Shown: positions 51,853 to 59,832 of the stretch, one piece after another | Layout of the letters: each line of letters begins with the position of its first letter | How positions within the stretch are numbered: position 1 is the stretch's first letter | Assembly (NCBI GenBank): GCA_012026885.1 | Contig: VEPL01000029.1 | Span: 248,001-312,000, forward strand | Source of the DNA: Betaproteobacteria bacterium | GTDB taxonomy: Bacteria > Pseudomonadota > Gammaproteobacteria > Burkholderiales > Rhodocyclaceae | Reading direction: 5' to 3' | Length of the DNA: 64,000 bases | Position numbers and translations under genes: made by a program | The notes under the pieces: generated by a model | Told to the model about the DNA's origin: nothing | Databases searched by the model: none | The model's input: only the letters and a program-made list of their open reading frames with translations

Positions 51853-54774
51853 ATGAACTTGCGCTACCCGCTGCATGTGCACATTTCGACGTTGTTCCTG
51901 ATCCTCGTGCTGGCGGTCGGCGGCACGGTCGGCTGGCTCGGTTACTCGGCGAGCAGCGAGATCCTCGAGGCGAGCGCCGATGCGCTGGACGAACGCATCG
52001 AGCGCGAAGTCCTCGACCGCTTCATCGACATCGTCGGCCCGGCCGAGACGGCGACGCGCGTCCTCAGCCTCGACGGCATCACCCAGGCCCGATCGCTCGA
52101 ATCCCGCCTGGCCTACGTCGCGATGTTCAGCGAGCTGCTGCGAAGTTCGCCGGCGCTGACTTCGCTCTACGCAGGCTATGGCAATGGCGATTTCTTCCTC
52201 GTCCGCCGCCTGTGGGGCGACGAGGACCGCGCCCTCTTCGCCGCGCCGGCCGCCGCCACACTGCTGGTGCAGAGCATCGAGCAGATGCCGGGCGGACGGA
52301 CGGGACGCTTCATCTTTTTCGACGCCGCCCTGGCGCCGCTGCGCACCGACGACAGGCCCGACTACGCAGCCGAATACGATCCGCGCACGCGCAACTGGTA
52401 CCGGATGGCCGCCGAGACCGGCGGCCAGATCAAGACGCCGCCCTACCCCTTCCATACCACCGGCAAGATCGGCATCTCGATCGCCAACCGCGCTTCCCGC
52501 GCCGATGCGGTAGTCGGCGCCGACTTGCGCCTTGAGACGCTGAATGCCGCGCTGGCCAAGGAAAAGGTGACGCCGGGCACGCAACTCGCGCTGGTCAGCG
52601 CCGAAGGCTACCTCATCGCCCACGAGCAACTGGCGGCCTTCACGCCCTCCGCCCGCGACGGCGACAAAGCCGCCTTCGTCCACCTCGGCGAGACCGGTAT
52701 CCCGGTGCTGGCCGCGGCCGCGCCCCTGCTGGCGGAAGCGGCGGGCCAGCCGCTCGAGCGCAAGATCGCCGCCGGCGGCGAACACTGGCGGATCGCGCTG
52801 ACCCCGTTCAAGCTCGAGGGGACGCGCACCCTGACCCTGGTCAACGCCATTCCTGATCGCGAATTCCTCGCCGCCGCCCACGTGCTGGTGCGCAACCTGG
52901 CGCTGGCACTGTTCGCGGTCATCGCGCTGGCCGTCCCGCTCACCCTCTTGCTCGCCCGCCGCCTGTCGCGTGACCTGCGCGCCCTCGACCGCGAAGCGGA
53001 GGACATCCGCCATTTCGACTTCAGCCGCCCGATCCGCCTGCGTTCCATGGTGCGCGAGGTCGATGAGCTGGCTGTCACGATGGATGCGATGAAACGGACG
53101 ATCCACCGCTTCCTCGACATCAGCCAGTCGGCCGCCGCCGAGAAGGACTTCGAGAAGCTGCTACCGCGCCTCCTCGCCAATACGCTGAACGCCGCCGAAG
53201 CGGGCGCCGGGATCCTCTATCTCGCCGACGGCACCAGACTCGCGCCGGCCGCCGCCGTGTTCCGCGACGGCCAGCCGATGGCAGACAACCCTGCCACCGT
53301 CGATCTGGCCGCAGGCGAGACCCTGCTTGCCACGGCTGCGTCATCCGGCAAGGCGACGCCGGCCCCTGCCGAGCCCGGCTTGCTGGCGGCGCTCGGCATC
53401 GCGCAGGCCGCGGCCGCTTCGGGACTCGGCTACCTCACCGCGGTTCCCCTGCGCAACCGCGAGGGCAGCCTGGTCGGCGCCATGCTGCTGCTCGGTCCGC
53501 AGACACCCGACTCGGCCCAGTTGAGCTTCATCGAAGCCTTGTCCGGATCGCTGGCCGTCTCACTCGAGGCGCGCGAACTGATCCATGCCCAGAAGGTCCT
53601 CTTCGAGGCCTTCATCCAGCTGATCGCCGGCGCGATCGATGCCAAGAGTCCGTATACCGGCGGCCACTGCGCCCGCGTGCCCGAGCTGACCAAGATGCTG
53701 GCGCGCGCGGCCTGCGCCACCGAAAGCGGTCCGTTCGCGGGGTTCCGGCTGAGCAACGACGAGTGGGAAGCCATCCACGTCGCGGCCTGGCTGCACGACT
53801 GCGGCAAGGTGACGACGCCGGAGTACGTGGTCGACAAGGCGACCAAGCTGGAAACACTCTATGACCGCATCCACGAGGTGCGCATGCGCTTCGAGGTGTT
53901 GAAACGCGACGCCGAGATCACTTGCCTGCAGGCCATCGCCGCCGGCGAACCAGAAGCCTCGGCGCGTGCGCATCGCGACGCGGAGTTGCGGCGACTCGAC
54001 GACGATTTCGCTTTCGTCGCCGAATGCAACGAGGGCGGCGAGTTCATGGCTCCGGAGCGGCAGGAACGCCTGCGCGCGATCGCCGCGCGCACCTGGACCC
54101 GCACCCTGGACGACCGTATCGGCATTTCGCACGAGGAGAAGGAACGCAGGGATCGCGCGCCGGCGGCGGCGCTGCCCGCAACCGAACCGCTGATCGCCGA
54201 CAAGCCGGAACACCGTTTCGAGCGCGCCGAGCGTGACCGGATGCCGGCAGACAACCCGTGGGGCTTCCGCATGCCGGTGCCTGAACTCCTCTACAACAAG
54301 GGCGAACTCTACAACCTCGGCGTCGCCCGCGGCACGCTCTCGGAGGAAGAGCGCTTCAAGATCAACGAGCACATCGTGCAGACCCTGATCATGCTCACCC
54401 AACTGCCGTTCCCGAAACACCTGCGCGAGGTTCCCGAGATCGCCGCCTGCCACCACGAGAAGATGGACGGCACCGGCTACCCGCGCCGGCTGACCCGCGA
54501 GCAGATGGGCCCGGTAGCACGCATGATGGCAATCGCCGACATCTTCGAGGCGCTGACTGCGGTCGATCGCCCTTACAAGAAGGGGAAGACACTGTCCGAA
54601 GCGGTGAAGATCATGTCCTTCATGAAGAAGGACCAGCACATCGATCCCGAGTTGTTCGACCTCTTCCTGCGTTCGGGCGCCTATCGCGAATACGCCGAGC
54701 GCTTCATGCGCCCGGAGCAGATCGACGCCGTCGACATCGGCGCCTACCTCAGCCCGGCACCTGCCACAACCTGA
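51853..54774 (+). CDS. Membrane sensor with Cache, HAMP, GAF and HD-GYP domains, with a long insertion
   Basis: This 973-residue protein has two transmembrane segments (about 12-32 and 340-370) flanking a periplasmic Cache-like sensor, a HAMP linker, a GAF-like region (about 430-570) and an HD-GYP domain that would hydrolyse cyclic di-GMP. The HD motif is H648-D649 in WLHDCGKVTTPE and the GYP motif is HHEKMDGTGYP at 867-877. The two are about 219 residues apart, roughly 150 more than in compact HD-GYP proteins; the insertion is charged and helical. All metal and signature residues are present, so activity is likely. It sits between the mobB and aldehyde oxidoreductase units. Confidence 0.92.
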   Translation: MNLRYPLHVHISTLFLILVLAVGGTVGWLGYSASSEILEASADALDERIEREVLDRFIDIVGPAETATRVLSLDGITQARSLESRLAYVAMFSELLRSSPALTSLYAGYGNGDFFLVRRLWGDEDRALFAAPAAATLLVQSIEQMPGGRTGRFIFFDAALAPLRTDDRPDYAAEYDPRTRNWYRMAAETGGQIKTPPYPFHTTGKIGISIANRASRADAVVGADLRLETLNAALAKEKVTPGTQLALVSAEGYLIAHEQLAAFTPSARDGDKAAFVHLGETGIPVLAAAAPLLAEAAGQPLERKIAAGGEHWRIALTPFKLEGTRTLTLVNAIPDREFLAAAHVLVRNLALALFAVIALAVPLTLLLARRLSRDLRALDREAEDIRHFDFSRPIRLRSMVREVDELAVTMDAMKRTIHRFLDISQSAAAEKDFEKLLPRLLANTLNAAEAGAGILYLADGTRLAPAAAVFRDGQPMADNPATVDLAAGETLLATAASSGKATPAPAEPGLLAALGIAQAAAASGLGYLTAVPLRNREGSLVGAMLLLGPQTPDSAQLSFIEALSGSLAVSLEARELIHAQKVLFEAFIQLIAGAIDAKSPYTGGHCARVPELTKMLARAACATESGPFAGFRLSNDEWEAIHVAAWLHDCGKVTTPEYVVDKATKLETLYDRIHEVRMRFEVLKRDAEITCLQAIAAGEPEASARAHRDAELRRLDDDFAFVAECNEGGEFMAPERQERLRAIAARTWTRTLDDRIGISHEEKERRDRAPAAALPATEPLIADKPEHRFERAERDRMPADNPWGFRMPVPELLYNKGELYNLGVARGTLSEEERFKINEHIVQTLIMLTQLPFPKHLREVPEIAACHHEKMDGTGYPRRLTREQMGPVARMMAIADIFEALTAVDRPYKKGKTLSEAVKIMSFMKKDQHIDPELFDLFLRSGAYREYAERFMRPEQIDAVDIGAYLSPAPATT

Positions 54775-54778
54775 ACCC

Positions 54779-55114
54779 TCAGCCGCCGCCGCGCTGGGTC
54801 GCCCGGTCGACGCGCGCCAGCAGGCGGCGGGCGGCCTCAAAATCGCCGGACTCGACGCTCACCCTGACCTGCAGTCGCTCGAGCGCCAGCGAACCGAGGC
54901 GCAAGGGTGCTTCGGCAGCGATATCGAAACGCAGACAGACGCCATCGACCATGAGGCGCACGCCTGCGCCGAACTCGACGGCGGCCGGGCCGAAGGCCTG
55001 GCGCAAGGCACGACGGAACTCCGCCGCACTGCCGGTCATCGTGCGCACCGGCTGGTCGCTCCACGGCAGGCCCGCCTCACCCACCAGCGATCGGCGGCCA
55101 GACGGCGAGAACAT
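54779..55114 (-). CDS. Small protein of unknown function, last gene of the aldehyde oxidoreductase operon
   Basis: This protein of up to 111 residues has no family I recognise. After a variable start it reads AAEFRRALRQAFGPAAVEFG, then a beta-rich section (VRLMVDGVCLRFDIAAEAPLRLG) and a helix near the C-terminus. There is no signal peptide and only one cysteine. The start is uncertain: ATG at 55114, GTG at 55084 or ATG at 55039; the first two overlap the moaD-like gene. Overlap with that gene places it in the operon, so an accessory role in tungsten cofactor delivery or enzyme assembly is possible, by inference only. Confidence 0.65.
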   Translation of the reverse strand: MFSPSGRRSLVGEAGLPWSDQPVRTMTGSAAEFRRALRQAFGPAAVEFGAGVRLMVDGVCLRFDIAAEAPLRLGSLALERLQVRVSVESGDFEAARRLLARVDRATQRGGG

Positions 55115-55328
55115 CCCCTTCGGCGAGGCAGGTACTCGCCCGCAACTCCGGCGCGATATAGCTACCGTTGAGCAGGACCAGATGCGTCAGCTTGGGCGGC
55201 AGCGAAAACGGCCGCAGCGCCGCGTCGACCGCAACAGCCTCGTCAACCTCCACTTCGATCCGGTTGTTGCGCGTTCCGGGCGGCAGGTAGTCGGCCAGCG
55301 TCGCATACAGCTTGACGGTGACCTTCAT
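55077..55328 (-). CDS. aorD: MoaD/ThiS family sulfur carrier of the aldehyde oxidoreductase operon
   Basis: This 83-residue ubiquitin-fold protein ends in AGG; the C-terminal glycine would be thiocarboxylated to give sulfur for the pterin dithiolene. It begins MKVTVKLYATLADYLPPG as in MoaD. It follows the FAD subunit gene with no spacer. Its placement suggests a carrier dedicated to tungstopterin, separate from the general MoaD. It contains a copy of the iterated 12-base sequence at 55224-55235. Confidence 0.9.
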   Translation of the reverse strand: MKVTVKLYATLADYLPPGTRNNRIEVEVDEAVAVDAALRPFSLPPKLTHLVLLNGSYIAPELRASTCLAEGDVLAVWPPIAGG

Positions 55329-56576
55329 TCAGCTGGCGGGGCGCTGGCAGGCGAGATAGGCTTCGACGAAGCGCGTCGGCGAACGCAGCAGGGTGTCTTT
55401 CCAGGCACCGAGCCGGGTCTTGGCCTGGATCAGGCCGCGCAGCACGCCGATGTGGTCGGTCCAGCCGATCGCCGTGGCGCCGACCAGCACGTCGCCGGCG
55501 AACTGCAGGCTGAGATAGCGCCCGCGCGCCTCGTCGGCCTGCTCGACACCCTCGCCGTCCGGCACGCCCTGCCACTCGCCGAAGGACGACGAGATCATGC
55601 CCAGGGAATCGAGCACATTGACCGCCAGCACGCCCTTCATGCGCGCCGGCTGGCCGGCCATGTTCAGGGCCGCGACGCGCGCCTGGTCGACGGCATTGGG
55701 CTGGATCGCCGCGACAAGGTGGCGCCCGGAGTACAGGTCGGGCGCCTCGGCGACATCGCCCGCGGCGTAGATGCCCGGCACCGAGGTCTGCATCGCATCG
55801 TCGACCAGCACCCCCTTGGCCACGCCCACCCCGGTGCCCTCGAGAAAAGCCACGTTGGGCGCAACGCCGGCGGCGACGATGAGCAGGTCGCAAGCAACGG
55901 CGTCGCCGGTCGACAGGGTGGCGACCAGCGAGGCGCCAGCGCCCCCCTCGATACGTTCGACACCGGCACCGGTGACGACGCGGATGCCTTTCCTTTCGAC
56001 CCAGCGCTTGATCATGCCGCCGGCCTGCGGCGTCATCATGCGCGGCACCATGCGGTCGCCCATCTCGACGACGGTCAGCGTAACCCCGCGGCGAACCAGC
56101 GATTCCATGATGATGCAGCCGATGAAACCCGCCCCGAGCTGCAGCACGCGCGCCCCCGGCCTGGCCAGCGCGGCGATGGCGCGGGCGTCCTCGAGGGTCC
56201 AGCAGGGATGCACGCCGGGCAGGTCGATGCCGGGAATCGGCGGACGCACCGGATGCGAGCCGGTGGCGACCAGCAGCCGGTCGTAGCCTTCGAAATGCCC
56301 GTCGGCGAACAAAACCGTGCGTTTTTCGGGGTCGACCGCAACCGCCCGCCCGCGCAGCTGGCGAATCCGCAAGCTGTCGAAATGACCGTCCGTCTTGCGC
56401 AGGTAAGTACCCGCTTCGTCGATCTTGCCTTCGAGCAGATAGGGGATGGCCATGCGCGAATAGGGCGGCGCGTCCTCGTTGCCGACCAGCAGGATGTCGT
56501 CGGCCGGGGCCGCCCGGCGCAGGGTTTCGGCGGCGACGACACCGGCCGGTCCGTTGCCCAGGATGATGTGCTTCAT
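55329..56576 (-). CDS. aorC: FAD-dependent NAD(P)H oxidoreductase subunit of aldehyde oxidoreductase
   Basis: This 415-residue pyridine nucleotide-disulfide-type flavoprotein has an FAD motif ILGNGPAGVVAAETLRRA at the N-terminus, an NAD(P) motif LQLGAGFIGCIIMESL and the second FAD segment VPGIYAAGDVAE. It lacks the redox disulfide, like NADH:ferredoxin-type reductases. In Aromatoleum the homologous AorC couples tungsten-dependent aldehyde oxidation to NAD. It follows the tungsten subunit gene by 77 bp and abuts the MoaD-like gene. Confidence 0.9.
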   Translation of the reverse strand: MKHIILGNGPAGVVAAETLRRAAPADDILLVGNEDAPPYSRMAIPYLLEGKIDEAGTYLRKTDGHFDSLRIRQLRGRAVAVDPEKRTVLFADGHFEGYDRLLVATGSHPVRPPIPGIDLPGVHPCWTLEDARAIAALARPGARVLQLGAGFIGCIIMESLVRRGVTLTVVEMGDRMVPRMMTPQAGGMIKRWVERKGIRVVTGAGVERIEGGAGASLVATLSTGDAVACDLLIVAAGVAPNVAFLEGTGVGVAKGVLVDDAMQTSVPGIYAAGDVAEAPDLYSGRHLVAAIQPNAVDQARVAALNMAGQPARMKGVLAVNVLDSLGMISSSFGEWQGVPDGEGVEQADEARGRYLSLQFAGDVLVGATAIGWTDHIGVLRGLIQAKTRLGAWKDTLLRSPTRFVEAYLACQRPAS

Positions 56577-56653
56577 GATTCTCTCCGATGCTGGAAAACG
56601 GGGCAGGGCCGCCGCGCCCGGCGCAACCCCGCCCCGTCATGGCCGGTTGCCGC

Positions 56654-58501
56654 CTAGAGCCCGAGCCGCTCGAGCGTCGCCTTGTCCGGCACGCCGTTGG
56701 CATCCCAGCCGCGGATCCGGTAGTACTCGGGCCGCATCTTGTCGATACCATTGACCAGGCCCTTGGCCGGGCCGGTCCTGGCCGGCTCGGTCTTGAGACG
56801 CGGCGGCAGGTCGTCGTCCTTGGCGGTCAGGCCGGCGGCGAGGTTGAACTGGCGCTCCATGTTCCAGATACGCTCGCCGACGGCGTTCAGCTTGTCCATC
56901 GACCAGTCGCCCTCGCAGGCGGCCTGGACCTGCGGCTGCACGTCCGCCAGCGTCCACGCGAAGCTGGTGAAGATGCAGATGCCGGCGGCGTCGAATACCG
57001 AGGTCGCGTCCTGGAAAGCCTTGACCAGCTCGGGCTTGCCGTCGGTCGTCAGCGGATCGGTCTTGACCGGTATGCCGAGCACTTCCGAGGCGACCGTGTA
57101 GGAACGCAGGTGGCAGGCGCCGCGGTTGGAGGTGGCGTAGGTCAGCCCCATGCCCTGGATGCCGCGTGAGTCGTAGGCGGGGAACTCCTGGTTCTTGACG
57201 CTCATCGACAACTCGGGCCGGCCATACTTTGCACACAGGCGGGCACTGCCCATGCCGATTTCCTTGCCGAAGCCCTCGCCGTGCGCCGTCATCTCGACCA
57301 GCTTGCACAGCGCCTCGGCAGACCCGAACTTCGCGTCGAGGCCGATCTGCTCCGCGCTCAGGATACCGAGGTCGTGGAGTTCCATGACCGCGCCGACCGT
57401 CGCCCCGAATGAAATCGGGTCCATGCCGTGCTCGTTGCACAGCATGTTGGCGTACTGCAGTGCCTCTAGGTCGCCGACGCCGTTGGCTGCGCCGAGCGCC
57501 CAGGCGGCTTCGTACTCGAGGCCGCCGGAAGCGCCCCAGTATTTCGGGCTGTTCTTGACGCTGAAGTGGTTCTCGTCGATGCGCGAAATGCGCCCGCAGG
57601 CGATGGTGCAGCCGAAGCAGGCATTGTTCGTCACCAGGTGCGTCTTGCCGTCGGTCGGCCGCTTCTCGTGCATGGCCTCGGCCGAGATCTTCCCGGCTTC
57701 CTCGAATTGCACGTCACGGTGATTGCGCGTCGGCAGTGCACCGATCTCGTTGATCACGTTCATCAGCACCTGGGTGCCGTATTTGGGCAAACCCTGGCCG
57801 GTGACCGCGTTGTCGGCCAGCACCTTCTTGGCCGTGTTCGTCGCCTGCAGGAAGGCCGGAAAATCCTTGATGCCGGACAGCCCCAGCGTGCCGCGGATGG
57901 CGACCGCCTTGAGGTTCTTGGAGCCCATCACGGCACCGACGCCGGAACGCCCGGCGGCCCGGTGCAGGTCATTGACGATGCAGGCGAAGAGGACGCCGTT
58001 CTCGCCGGCCGCGCCGATCGAGGAAACGCGGATCTGCGGATCCTGATGGCTGGCCTTGATCGTCTCCTCGGTTTCCCAGCAGGTCTTGCCCCACAGGTTC
58101 GCGGCATCGCGCAATTCCGCCTTGTCGTTCTCGACATAGAGATAGACCGGCTTCGGCGATTTGCCCTCGAAGATGATCATGTCCCAGCCGGCGAACTTCA
58201 TCTCGGCGCCAAAATAGCCGCCCGAGTTCGAGCAGGCGATGGCATTGGTCAACGCGCCCTTGGTCACCACCGTGTAGCGGCCACCGGTGGAGGCCATCGT
58301 GCCGGTCAGCGGCCCGGTCGCCATGATCATCTTGTTGTCGGGCGACAGGGGATCGACCTTCGGATCGATTTCCTCGACCAGGTATTTCGAAGCCAGCCCG
58401 CGCGAGCCGAGATAGTCGTCGGCCCAGGCCATGTTCAGCGGTTCCGGGGTACAGGTTCCGGCGGTGAGGTTCACTCGCAGGATTTTGCGATTCCATCCCA
58501 T
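56654..58501 (-). CDS. aorB: Aldehyde:ferredoxin oxidoreductase, tungsten-binding large subunit
   Basis: This 615-residue enzyme oxidises aldehydes to carboxylic acids, and can run in reverse, at a tungsten bis-pterin centre. It begins MGWNRKILRVNL. The [4Fe-4S] cluster is bound by C295, C298 and C302 (CFGCTIACGR) and C509 (GICIFTSF), matching the spacing of the Pyrococcus enzyme. Pterin-binding segments include NSGGYFGAEMKFAGWD and AAGRSGVGAVMGSKNLKA. It lies 12 bp after the ferredoxin gene. It is cytoplasmic, without signal peptide. Confidence 0.95.
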   Translation of the reverse strand: MGWNRKILRVNLTAGTCTPEPLNMAWADDYLGSRGLASKYLVEEIDPKVDPLSPDNKMIMATGPLTGTMASTGGRYTVVTKGALTNAIACSNSGGYFGAEMKFAGWDMIIFEGKSPKPVYLYVENDKAELRDAANLWGKTCWETEETIKASHQDPQIRVSSIGAAGENGVLFACIVNDLHRAAGRSGVGAVMGSKNLKAVAIRGTLGLSGIKDFPAFLQATNTAKKVLADNAVTGQGLPKYGTQVLMNVINEIGALPTRNHRDVQFEEAGKISAEAMHEKRPTDGKTHLVTNNACFGCTIACGRISRIDENHFSVKNSPKYWGASGGLEYEAAWALGAANGVGDLEALQYANMLCNEHGMDPISFGATVGAVMELHDLGILSAEQIGLDAKFGSAEALCKLVEMTAHGEGFGKEIGMGSARLCAKYGRPELSMSVKNQEFPAYDSRGIQGMGLTYATSNRGACHLRSYTVASEVLGIPVKTDPLTTDGKPELVKAFQDATSVFDAAGICIFTSFAWTLADVQPQVQAACEGDWSMDKLNAVGERIWNMERQFNLAAGLTAKDDDLPPRLKTEPARTGPAKGLVNGIDKMRPEYYRIRGWDANGVPDKATLERLGL

Positions 58502-58513
58502 GATCGTTCCTCC

Positions 58514-58990
58514 TCAGGCGGAAAGTGCAGCGGTGTTGGCCTTGGCGGCCCAGGCACGCATGCGGTCGAGCCCGGTCCAGTCGGCATCGACGTACGTTAT
58601 GGCCGCCGTCGGGCAGGCGCTGACGCACTTCGGGTCGCCGCCGCAGAGGTCGCATTTCTGCACCTTGCCGACATCGGCCATGTAATTGACGGTGCCGAAC
58701 GGACAGGCAATGGTGCACACCTTGCAGCCGACGCAGGTTGCTTCGCGCACCACCTTGGCGCCGGTCGCGGCATCGATGACGATGGCGTCGACCGGGCAGG
58801 CATTCAGGCACCAGGCGTCGGCGCACTGCGTGCAGGTATAAGGCACCTTGCGTCCTTCGTGCTCGAAACCGAAGACCTTGATGCGCGACTTGGCCGGGTT
58901 GATGCTGCCGGTATGTTCGTACGAGCACGCCATTTCGCACTGCAGGCAACCGGTGCACTTGGCGGGATCGATGTGAAGCGACTTCTGCAT
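58514..58990 (-). CDS. aorA: Ferredoxin-like electron-transfer subunit of aldehyde oxidoreductase
   Basis: This 158-residue protein carries four [4Fe-4S] cluster motifs: CTGCLQCEMACS, CTQCADAWCLNACP, CVGCKVCTIACP and CDLCGGDPKCVSACP. It would relay electrons between the tungsten and FAD subunits and can form filaments in the Aromatoleum enzyme. ATG at 58990 is preceded by GGAGGAG. It is the first gene of the operon; the 333-bp gap upstream holds its promoter and, on the other strand, a small RNA candidate. Confidence 0.92.
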   Translation of the reverse strand: MQKSLHIDPAKCTGCLQCEMACSYEHTGSINPAKSRIKVFGFEHEGRKVPYTCTQCADAWCLNACPVDAIVIDAATGAKVVREATCVGCKVCTIACPFGTVNYMADVGKVQKCDLCGGDPKCVSACPTAAITYVDADWTGLDRMRAWAAKANTAALSA

Positions 58991-59150
58991 GGTGTCTCCT
59001 CCATGGATTGTGGTTATGTCGCCGGAAAAAAGCGGGATGCAGCCGCCGCAGCAGCGCATCGAGGCACGTTAGAGCAATGCCGCGCGAATGTCATGCCGCG
59101 TCGCAGCATCGCTGCCGCACATTCTGTTACACAAGGCTACGAAAGGGGAA

Positions 59151-59179
59151 CAGACAGCGCCCGGGGTGCTACCTATACT
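59151..59179 (+). promoter_or_regulatory. Promoter of the candidate small RNA
   Basis: CAGACA (59151-59156), a 17-base spacer and TATACT (59174-59179) fit a sigma-70 promoter firing on the plus strand. Transcription would begin near 59186. No plus-strand gene lies between this start and the terminator at 59233-59257. Confidence 0.55.
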
Positions 59180-59185
59180 GCAATC

Positions 59186-59257
59186 GTGCATTGAACCCCT
59201 CCTCTCGAAATCCCCCTTTTCGAGAATTCCCACCCCGCCGCTGGCGGGGTTTTTTTT
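59186..59257 (+). ncRNA. Candidate small RNA with C-rich loop and terminator
   Basis: About 72 bases run from the predicted start to the end of a U-tract. A single-stranded 5' part contains CCCCTCCT (59197-59204). Next comes a hairpin with an 8-bp stem (59203-59210 with 59218-59225) and a 7-base loop TCCCCCT (59211-59217). A terminator hairpin with eight T residues ends it. Both C-rich elements could pair with ribosome-binding sites of target mRNAs. On the minus strand the same bases give a 40-codon ORF with AGGAGG before ATG at 59191; I consider that less likely because no promoter is seen for it. Confidence 0.5.
59233..59257 (+). terminator. Rho-independent terminator of the candidate small RNA
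   Basis: CCCCGCC (59233-59239), loop GCT, GGCGGGG (59243-59249), then eight T residues (59250-59257). There is no coding gene upstream on this strand within the gap, which is why a short non-coding transcript is proposed. Confidence 0.92.
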
Positions 59258-59284
59258 GGGCCGGCGGGGACGAGCCGCTATAAT
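59256..59284 (+). promoter_or_regulatory. Promoter of the cytochrome c5 gene
   Basis: TTGGGC (59256-59261), a 17-base spacer and a perfect TATAAT (59279-59284) lie just upstream of the cytochrome gene. The -35 box begins within the terminator T-tract of the small RNA, so the two transcripts are separate units packed end to end. The leader would be about 33 bases. Confidence 0.6.
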
Positions 59285-59323
59285 TCGCCCTTTCGCAATC
59301 AACCGCAGACAGGGGCTTCCAGC

Positions 59324-59767
59324 ATGGCCGAGCAGCACTCCTCCAAGAGCATCATGTGGGTGACGATCATCGTCGCCATCGTTCTCATCGCGATCATCTT
59401 CCCGCTGACCGTCAAGCAGTTCGGCTCGGCCGCCGACCTCGGCAAGGGTGACGATGCCGACGTGCGCATCCAGCCGGTCGCCCGTTTCGAATTGGCCAAG
59501 GCTGCCCCCGCTACTGGTGGCGCCCCGAAGGATGGCGCCACCGTTTTTAACGCGATTTGTGGCGCCTGCCACAATACCGGCGCCGCCGGTGCCCCGAAGA
59601 TCGACGACAAGGCGGCCTGGGCCCCGCGCGTCGCCACCGGCAAGGATGCGCTCGTGAAGAGCGTACTCGGCGGCAAGGGTGCGATGCCCCCCAAGGGCGG
59701 TGGCGCCGACCTCTCCGACGACGAAGTCAAGGGCGCAGTCGACTACATCCTCGGCAAGGTGAAGTAA
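59324..59767 (+). CDS. Membrane-anchored cytochrome c5
   Basis: This 147-residue monoheme protein has an N-terminal transmembrane anchor (about 11-30, no clear cleavage site), a linker of about 35 residues, and a c5-type domain with CGACH and the methionine ligand in GAMPPKGGGADLSDDEVK. It would shuttle electrons from membrane complexes to oxidases or reductases in the periplasm. It has its own promoter and a terminator directly downstream, so it is monocistronic. Confidence 0.93.
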   Translation: MAEQHSSKSIMWVTIIVAIVLIAIIFPLTVKQFGSAADLGKGDDADVRIQPVARFELAKAAPATGGAPKDGATVFNAICGACHNTGAAGAPKIDDKAAWAPRVATGKDALVKSVLGGKGAMPPKGGGADLSDDEVKGAVDYILGKVK

Positions 59768-59799
59768 GCACCGGGACAGATCGGGGACGCTACAGGACG

Positions 59800-59822
59800 G
59801 GGAGGCTGCGGCCTCCCTTTTT
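59800..59822 (+). terminator. Rho-independent terminator of the cytochrome c5 gene
   Basis: GGGAGGC (59800-59806), loop TGCG, GCCTCCC (59811-59817) and five T residues (59818-59822), 32 bases after the stop codon. Confidence 0.9.
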
Positions 59823-59832
59823 CGTGGACGTG

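Noticed and set aside
59090-59145. A possible sigma-54 promoter (GG-N10-GC) for the aldehyde oxidoreductase operon
   Set aside because: Only the GG and GC dinucleotides and part of GGCA match; the -24 T and -12 T are missing, and such matches are common in GC-rich DNA.
59069-59191. A 40-codon minus-strand ORF (begins MHDCSIG) preceded by AGGAGG
   Set aside because: The apparent ribosome site is the complement of the C-rich part of the small RNA candidate. No promoter is visible on that strand and the peptide has no recognisable feature. Kept only as an alternative.
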